41,424 bases of DNA from an uncultured Alphaproteobacteria bacterium (GTDB lineage: Bacteria; Pseudomonadota; Alphaproteobacteria; Rhizobiales; Ancalomicrobiaceae). The translations under genes were made by a program, and so were the position numbers. How positions within the stretch are numbered: position 1 is the stretch's first letter; the number at the start of each line of letters is the position of its first letter. The notes beneath the pieces were generated by a model. The model ran no database searches. It was not told the origin of the DNA and worked only from the letters and a program-made list of their open reading frames with translations. Shown in pieces: positions 7,750 through 14,214 of the stretch. Location of the stretch: NCBI GenBank assembly GCA_937864925.1, contig CALMFH010000175.1, positions 1-41,424 on the forward strand. The letters run 5' to 3'.

Positions 7750-8874
7750 ATGAAAGACGACCTCTCCTTGACCGAAGATACGAAGGATTCTCGTCTGCGT
7801 CGCGGTTGGACCACGGGGGCTTGCGCCACCGCCGCGGCCAAGACCGCCTTTTCCGCGCTCCTCGGCCGCGGCTTTCCCGATCCGGTCGAGATCGCGCTGC
7901 CCGGCGGCGAACGCCCCGCCTTCGCCCTCGCGATGACCGAAGCCGGCGGCGAATTCGCCCGCGCCGGCGTGGTCAAGGACGCCGGCGACGACCCGGACGT
8001 CACCCACGGTGCGCTGATCGTCGCGACGGTTCGCCGCGCCGCACCGGGCGCCGGCGTCGTCTTCCGCGCCGGGGTGGGCGTCGGCACGGTGACGCGCCCC
8101 GGCCTGCCGCTCGCGGTCGGCGAACCGGCGATCAACCCGGTGCCGCGCGCCATGATCACCCGCGCCCTCGGCGAGGTGGCGGAAGCCGCCGGGGTGGCGG
8201 CCGACGTCGAGGTCGAGATCTCGATTCCGCACGGCGAGAAGATCGCGGCGAAGACGCTCAATCCGCGGCTCGGCATCGTCGGCGGCCTGTCGATCCTGGG
8301 GACGACCGGTATCGTCGTGCCGTTCTCCTGTGCCGCCTGGATCCACTCGATCCATCGCGGCATCGACGTGGCGCGCGCCATGGGCTTCGATCACGTCGCC
8401 GGCTCGACCGGGGCGACCACCGAGGCGGCGGTCCAGGCGATGCACGGCCTCGACGAGGTGCAGTTGATCGAGATGGGCGACTTCGTCGGCGGTATGCTCA
8501 AGTATCTCGACACCCACCCGGTCGCCCGCGTCACCGTCGCCGGTGGTGTGGCCAAGATGGTCAAGCTGGCGCAGGGACTGACCGATCTCCATTCCAAGCG
8601 CGGTTCGGTCGACCACGTCTTCCTCGCCCGTGTCGCGGCGGACGCCGGTGCCGCACCCGAGGTGGTGGCACGGGTCGCCGCCGCCAACACCGCACTCGAG
8701 GTGCTGGAGATCGCGCGCGAGACCGGATTCGATCTCGGCACACCGATCGCCGAAGCCGGCTGGCGCACCGCCGCGGCGCTGCTCAAGTCCGCCCCGGTGG
8801 CGCTCGAAGTGGCGGTGTTCGACCGCTCGGGCCGGGTGGTGGCGACGACCGGATTCCGACTGGTCGGTATGTGA
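7750..8874 (+). CDS. cbiD: Cobalt-precorrin-5B C1-methyltransferase
   Basis: CbiD-family protein of 374 residues that methylates C1 of the contracted ring with loss of acetaldehyde (anaerobic route), or replaces CobF in organisms that lack it. Recognisable parts are RRGWTTGACATAAAKTA at the N terminus, VVKDAGDDPDVTHG, VGTVTRPGLPLAVGEPAINPVPR, SIPHGEKIAAKTLNPRLGIVGGLSILGTTG (shown here in part), and HSIHRGIDVARAMG. The ATG at 7750 lacks a clear ribosome site; the conserved RRGWTTG begins 16 residues later, so the start is plausible. It is transcribed away from cobA and is followed by hairpin-rich sequence before the next operon. Confidence 0.92.
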   Translation: MKDDLSLTEDTKDSRLRRGWTTGACATAAAKTAFSALLGRGFPDPVEIALPGGERPAFALAMTEAGGEFARAGVVKDAGDDPDVTHGALIVATVRRAAPGAGVVFRAGVGVGTVTRPGLPLAVGEPAINPVPRAMITRALGEVAEAAGVAADVEVEISIPHGEKIAAKTLNPRLGIVGGLSILGTTGIVVPFSCAAWIHSIHRGIDVARAMGFDHVAGSTGATTEAAVQAMHGLDEVQLIEMGDFVGGMLKYLDTHPVARVTVAGGVAKMVKLAQGLTDLHSKRGSVDHVFLARVAADAGAAPEVVARVAAANTALEVLEIARETGFDLGTPIAEAGWRTAAALLKSAPVALEVAVFDRSGRVVATTGFRLVGM

Positions 8875-9237
8875 GTGGGCGCCGTTCGCCACGATCCGTT
8901 TCGCGTGGAGCGCCCGAGCATTTCGCGTTCGCTCGGATCGGCCGCCGCGGGCGGCGGACCCCGACCGACAGAGCGCCCCGTCACTCACGGCTTCGGAGCG
9001 GATCGCCGGGCTCGGCGGTACGCCCTCCGCGCCTCGGATTCCGCAACGCCGACGGCCGTCGGTCGACTGCGTTGTCCGGTCTCCGACATGACCCGGTTCG
9101 ATCCGTAGGTAGTGAGATTCAAGTGTTCGAACGTATTACGTCGAAGGTCGTAGAGTATTATTTTCGGCGCGCCGTGGAAGCCCGGACGCGGTCGGCGCGT
9201 CGGGGGGGCTCATCGGCCGGCTCAGCGGACACGCATC
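8875..9237. promoter_or_regulatory. Region between cbiD and the redox operon
   Basis: No credible gene. Just after cbiD lies a bulged stem-loop (8877-8882 with 8910-8915, inner stem 8889-8893 with 8904-8908), then 8915-8919 with 8931-8935, then a tight hairpin 8941-8946/8950-8955, together a likely termination zone. From 9108 to 9165 base composition turns AT-rich, with an 8-base palindrome at 9125-9132 and a TATTAT at 9156-9161 that could be a -10 element for the rightward redox operon. No convincing FNR, sigma-54 or NifA site was found. The ATG at 9238 lacks a strong ribosome-binding site. Confidence 0.4.
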
Positions 9238-12200
9238 ATGAACACGAAGTTTCCCGGCATTCCCTCCGTCATCCATGGGAACGGCGCGGTCGCGCACGTC
9301 ATGTCGCAGATCTGCGGCGGCGTCATCGGCTACCCGATCACGCCTTCGACCGAGATTTCCGAGCTCTTCGAAGCGTTCCGCGCCGGAGGTGGCGTCAACG
9401 TCTGGGGTAAGCACCCGTTCTTCTTCGAGCCGGAAGGCGAACACTCGGCACAGTCGGGCGCGCTCGGTGCGGCACTGACCGGCGGAAAATATGTCTCCAA
9501 CGCGTCTTCGAGCCAGGGCATCCTCTATGGCCTGGAATCTCATTATGTGACGGTCGGAAAGAAAGTCGGCGGCTTCGTCCTCCACGTCGCGGCGCGCGTC
9601 GTCTCACGCCACGCGCTGAACGTCATGGCGGGGCACGACGACGTCTATGCCCTGCTCGGGGCCGGTTACACCATCGTATTCGGCTCCAACCCGCAAGAAG
9701 CCGCCGATCTGGCCGTCATCTCCTACAAGGTGGCGGCCAATTCATTGATTCCGGTCGCCAACGCCATGGACGGTTTCGCCACCAGCCACATGCTGAGCGA
9801 AGCCCTGATGCCCGAGGACGATCTGGTGCGCGCCTTCGTCGGCGATCCCGCGGGGCGGATGAAGGCACCGACGGTGGCGCAGGAGATCCTGTTCGGCGCC
9901 AAGGGGCGTGTCTTCCAGCTCGGTCGGTGGCTCGATCGCAGGCGCGGCGATTTCGATCCGGAGAAGCTCAAGGTGCTGCGCGCCCATCTCGCGGCGAACG
10001 CCGAGGCGATCGAGACCGACGCCGCCGGCGACGGCCTCGCCGCGACGCTGCCGCTGGTTCCCGAGATCCTCGCCGGCCAGTGGCGGCGCCAGTGGATCAA
10101 CGCCCACGAGAAGGGTACGCGCCAGCGTGTGCCGGCGCTCGTCGATCCGCACAATCCCGGCCTCACCGGCGGTGTACAGAACCAGCCCGACTTCCAGGCC
10201 GGCAGCGTCGATCATCGCACCCATTTCGCCGTCGACGTGCCGCGCTTCGTGCGCGAGGCGATGGCGGAGTATTCCGAGCTGACAGGCCGCGCCTACGCGC
10301 CGGTCAAGGCCTATCGCTGCGACGATGCCGAGACGGTGGTCGTCGGCCTCGGCTCGGTCACCGACGACGCCGAAGCGGTCGCCGAACATCTGCGTGGGTC
10401 GGGCCGCAAGGTCGGCGTGGTGTCGATCAAGCTGCTCCAGCCGTTCCCGGAAGCCGAACTGGTCGCGGTGTTGAAGGGCAAGAAGGCGGTGACGGTGCTG
10501 GAGCGTTCCGATCAGACGGTGCTCACCGGCCTGGTCATGCAGGCGCTCTATCGCGGGCTCGAAAACGCTCACGGTGGTCACAACACTGGGGTACCTCCGA
10601 TCGAGGCGGTACCGCGGGTCACCACGGCGATCTTCGGGCTCGGCGCCCACGATCTGCAGCCGCGCCATCTGGTGGCGGCCTTCGACAACATGGACAAGTC
10701 CGAGGTGGCGCCGCTCGTCTATCTCGGCTCGACCTTCTTCGCCAAGAACCCGTCGCCGCGGCTCGCGGCTCTGCAGACCAAACTCGCCGCCGCCTATCCG
10801 GAGACGAAGCTGATGGCGCTGGAGACGGGCGAGAACCCGCAGCTCCTGCCCGAGGGCGCGTTCCGCGTCCGCTTCCACTCGGTCGGCGGCTACGGCACCA
10901 TCGCCACCGGCAAGCTCCTTACCGACATCCTCGCCGGCGTTCTCGACCTGCATTCCAAGGCGGCGCCGAAATACGGCTCGGAGAAGTCCGGTGCGCCGAC
11001 CAACTATTACATCACGCTCTCGCCCGAACCGGTGAAGATCACCAACGCCGACCTCGAGGAGGTCGAGATTGTCGTCTCGCCCGACCACAAGGCCTTCGCC
11101 CACACCAACCCGCTGAAAGGGCTGAAGCCGGGTGGCACCTTCATCCTGCAGTCGTCGGCGACGCCGCTCGAGACCTGGAGGATGCTGCCGCCGCACGCCC
11201 GCCGAACGATCCGCGAGAAGAAGCTCGACGTCTTCGTCATCGACGCCTTCCAGGTCGCCAAGCGCCACGCGCCCCGGGCCGATCTCGAGACCCGTATGAT
11301 GGGCATCGCCTTCATCGGCGCGGTCTGCGGCCATCTCGACCATGTCGCCGCCGGGGCCTCGGCCGAGGCGATCCTCGACAAGACGCGCAAGCTCATCGCC
11401 AAGAAGTTCGGCGCCAAGGGCGACGCGATCGTCGACGGCAACATGGCGGTGATCCGCGACGGTCTCGCCGCGACGGTGAAGGTCGACTACGACGCCGCCG
11501 CCTTCCTTGAGGCGGACGCCGCTCCGGCGAAACCGGCGGCGCGGGGCGTGGCGCTCTCCGCCGGGCTCGAACACGCCGCCCGCAGCGTCGGCGAATCCGG
11601 CTTCCTCGACCAGGACTACTACGACGACGTCGTCGCCATCCCGTTCCGCGAGGGCTCGATCGCCGATGCGCCGGTCCTGCCCGGCACCGGTCTGTTCATG
11701 CCGGCGGCCTCCGCCGCCTTCAAGGACAAGGGCCTGTTCCGCCGCACCGTGCCGGAGTTCGTCGCCGACCTGTGCACCGGCTGCCTCGAATGCGCGCTGG
11801 TATGCCCCGATGCGGCGATCCCCAACACCGTGCACGAGATCCACGACCTGATCCTGACCGCGATCACCCGCTCCGGCGCCACCGAAGCCGGGCAACAGGG
11901 GCTGCGCGCCCAGGTCTTTCCCGTCGCCGTGACCGTGCGCGAGGCGCTGCGCAATGCCAAGGGCGCGCCGCTCGCCGATCTCTTCCTCGCCGCCGCCGCC
12001 GATCTCGGCGACGACGACCCGGTCGTGGTCGACACGGTGAAGCGCACCGCCGCAGCGCTCGCCACCTTCCCGGTCGCCTGCACCCGGCCGTTCTTCGACG
12101 CGGCCGAGAAGGCCAAGCCCGGTTCGGGTGGGCTGTTCTCGGCGACGATCGATCCGTGGAAATGTTCCGGCTGCCTCGAATGCGTCGAGGTCTGCGGTCC

Positions 12201-14214
12201 CGGTGCGCTGGTCGCCCGCGACCAGGACGAGAAACTGGTCGAAATGCTGCAGGTGCGCTTCGATGTGCTGGCGCATCTGCCCAACACCCCGGCGCGCTTC
12301 ACCGACGACGCCACCGGCCCCGGCGGCGACACCAAGCGGCTGATCCTCGATCACGCCGCCTACTATGCGGTCACCGGCGGTCACGGCGCCTGCCGCGGCT
12401 GCGGCGAGGTGACGGCGATCCGGCAGGTGGTGGCGACCAACCACGCCCTCCACAAGTCGCGCAATCGCCACCAGATCCGCGAACTCGAGGACCTGCTGCG
12501 CGCCCTGGCCGAAAAGCGCACGGCGCTCGCCGCCGATCTCGGCGCCGGCCCGCGGGTCGCCCGCATCGATGCCACCATCGCCGTGCTCGAGACCCGGCTC
12601 TACGAGTTGGAGAGCGGCCCGAGCGGCAACGGCCCGTCGTCGACGGTGATCGCCAACGCCACCGGCTGTTCGAGCGTCTACGCCTCGACCTTCCCGTTCA
12701 ATCCCTACACCGATCCGTGGGTGAACAGCCTGTTCCAGGACAGTCCGCCGCTCGCCAAGGGCCTGTTCGAAGGGTTGGTCGCCGGCGCGGTCGACGCGGT
12801 CAAAGCGTTGCGCGTCGCCCGGCTCGAGCTCGACGACGCCTACGAACCGCTGATCCACGACGCCGAGCTCCAGACCCTCGACTGGACGAGGTTCAGCGCC
12901 GACGAGCTCGCCCGATTGCCGACCATCGTCTCGATGGGCGGTGACGGCGCCACCTACGACATCGGTTTCGGTGCGCTGTCGCGGCTGCTCGCCACTCGCA
13001 CCCCGGTCAAGGTGGTGGTGCTCAACTCCGGCGCCTATTCCAACACCGGTGGTCAGGCCTCGACCGCGAGCTTCACCGCGCAGGATTCCGACCTGTCGCG
13101 CATCGGTCGGGCCCACGACGGCAAGCAGGAGGAGCGCAAGGAACTGGGCCTCATCGCCTCCTTCCATCCGGACGTCTTCGTCGTCCAGTCCTCGACGGCG
13201 CTGCAGGGGCACTTCCTCAAGCACGTCGTCGAGATGCTGAACTACAACGACGCGCCGGCGGTGCTCGACGTGTATACCCCCTGTCAGGCAGAACACGGGA
13301 TCGGCGACGCGGCGGCGGCCGGCCATGCCCGGCTGGCGGTGGAAAGCCGCATGAGCCCGGTGTTCGTCCACGATCCGCGGCTCGATTCGTCGCGCCATCG
13401 CCTGTCGCTCGACGGCAATCCGGATCCCGATCGCGACTGGTCGATGCGTACCATCGCCCACGTCGACGAGGCGGGAAAACCGGCGTTGCTCGAGGTGCCG
13501 CTGACCCCGGCCGACTTCGCCCTCGGCGAGGGCCGTTTCAAGAAGCACTTCCATCCGATGCCCACCGGCATGGAAGGGGTGCCGGTCCACGAGTACATCG
13601 ACCTCGATCCGAAGCAACGCGCCGGTCTGGTGCCCTTCGTCTGGTCGACCGAAACCGACGGTCGTCTGGTGAAGCTGGCGGTCGCCCCGGCGATCGTCCA
13701 TCTCGTCGCCGAGCGGCGGAAGTACTGGCGCACCCTCCAGTATCTCGCCGGCCAGCCGATCGCCTCGATGGACATCGCCCATCGCAACGAGGTCGAAGCG
13801 CTGAAGAGCCGCTATGCGGCGCTCGCCGCCGAGCGCGAACATTCGCTCGACGAGATCGCTCGGGCGATGTCGGAACTCGCCACCGCCTCCGGCGCTCCGG
13901 CGGGGCGCGGCGGCTTCGCCGCGTCCTTCGGCGGTGGCGCCACACCGGCCCCTGCGCCGGTCGTCGCCACGGTCGCGACCGGCGGTGCGCCGGTGGCGAT
14001 GACCGACGACGCGGCCGAGAAGTGCAGCAACTGCAAGACCTGTTACCAGGACCTGCCGGAGCTCTTCGAGAAGACGACGGTGATGGTGGCGGGTAACGCG
14101 AAGGAGATCGGCCATCTGATCGCCGGGGCCGTCGACAAGGTCACGGTCACCGACGAACTGAAGGTGCGGATCGCGCGCGTGGTCGCCAACTGCGATGCGG
14201 AGATCATCAGATGA
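9238..14214 (+). CDS. nifJ: Giant pyruvate:ferredoxin (2-oxoacid) oxidoreductase with C-terminal ferredoxin-like domain
   Basis: Thiamine-diphosphate and iron-sulfur enzyme for CoA-dependent oxidation of pyruvate (or another 2-oxoacid), giving acyl-CoA, CO2 and low-potential electrons. At 1,658 residues it is far longer than the usual ~1,180. N-terminal domain: YPITPST near 31, EGEHSAQSG near 67, then HVAARVVS. Two CxxCxxCxxxC ferredoxin motifs start at C846 and C976. Proximal-cluster ligands are C1052, C1055, C1144 and probably C1349 (YTPC); TPP motif GDG at 1235-1237 with NTGGQ downstream. After an Ala/Pro/Gly linker (about 1549-1592) comes CSNCKTC (C1596, C1599, C1602) with a last Cys at 1652, like a single [4Fe-4S] ferredoxin. 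The stop overlaps the next start by four bases. Class is sure; substrate specificity and electron direction are inferred. Confidence 0.92.
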   Translation: MNTKFPGIPSVIHGNGAVAHVMSQICGGVIGYPITPSTEISELFEAFRAGGGVNVWGKHPFFFEPEGEHSAQSGALGAALTGGKYVSNASSSQGILYGLESHYVTVGKKVGGFVLHVAARVVSRHALNVMAGHDDVYALLGAGYTIVFGSNPQEAADLAVISYKVAANSLIPVANAMDGFATSHMLSEALMPEDDLVRAFVGDPAGRMKAPTVAQEILFGAKGRVFQLGRWLDRRRGDFDPEKLKVLRAHLAANAEAIETDAAGDGLAATLPLVPEILAGQWRRQWINAHEKGTRQRVPALVDPHNPGLTGGVQNQPDFQAGSVDHRTHFAVDVPRFVREAMAEYSELTGRAYAPVKAYRCDDAETVVVGLGSVTDDAEAVAEHLRGSGRKVGVVSIKLLQPFPEAELVAVLKGKKAVTVLERSDQTVLTGLVMQALYRGLENAHGGHNTGVPPIEAVPRVTTAIFGLGAHDLQPRHLVAAFDNMDKSEVAPLVYLGSTFFAKNPSPRLAALQTKLAAAYPETKLMALETGENPQLLPEGAFRVRFHSVGGYGTIATGKLLTDILAGVLDLHSKAAPKYGSEKSGAPTNYYITLSPEPVKITNADLEEVEIVVSPDHKAFAHTNPLKGLKPGGTFILQSSATPLETWRMLPPHARRTIREKKLDVFVIDAFQVAKRHAPRADLETRMMGIAFIGAVCGHLDHVAAGASAEAILDKTRKLIAKKFGAKGDAIVDGNMAVIRDGLAATVKVDYDAAAFLEADAAPAKPAARGVALSAGLEHAARSVGESGFLDQDYYDDVVAIPFREGSIADAPVLPGTGLFMPAASAAFKDKGLFRRTVPEFVADLCTGCLECALVCPDAAIPNTVHEIHDLILTAITRSGATEAGQQGLRAQVFPVAVTVREALRNAKGAPLADLFLAAAADLGDDDPVVVDTVKRTAAALATFPVACTRPFFDAAEKAKPGSGGLFSATIDPWKCSGCLECVEVCGPGALVARDQDEKLVEMLQVRFDVLAHLPNTPARFTDDATGPGGDTKRLILDHAAYYAVTGGHGACRGCGEVTAIRQVVATNHALHKSRNRHQIRELEDLLRALAEKRTALAADLGAGPRVARIDATIAVLETRLYELESGPSGNGPSSTVIANATGCSSVYASTFPFNPYTDPWVNSLFQDSPPLAKGLFEGLVAGAVDAVKALRVARLELDDAYEPLIHDAELQTLDWTRFSADELARLPTIVSMGGDGATYDIGFGALSRLLATRTPVKVVVLNSGAYSNTGGQASTASFTAQDSDLSRIGRAHDGKQEERKELGLIASFHPDVFVVQSSTALQGHFLKHVVEMLNYNDAPAVLDVYTPCQAEHGIGDAAAAGHARLAVESRMSPVFVHDPRLDSSRHRLSLDGNPDPDRDWSMRTIAHVDEAGKPALLEVPLTPADFALGEGRFKKHFHPMPTGMEGVPVHEYIDLDPKQRAGLVPFVWSTETDGRLVKLAVAPAIVHLVAERRKYWRTLQYLAGQPIASMDIAHRNEVEALKSRYAALAAEREHSLDEIARAMSELATASGAPAGRGGFAASFGGGATPAPAPVVATVATGGAPVAMTDDAAEKCSNCKTCYQDLPELFEKTTVMVAGNAKEIGHLIAGAVDKVTVTDELKVRIARVVANCDAEIIR

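Noticed and set aside
8875-9108. 77-codon frame right after cbiD
   Set aside because: It covers several hairpins, has no ribosome site of its own and no family resemblance; more likely a termination zone.
9100-9237. FNR, NifA or sigma-54 site before the redox operon
   Set aside because: No match to TTGAT-N4-ATCAA, TGT-N10-ACA or GG-N10-GC promoter patterns that I would defend.
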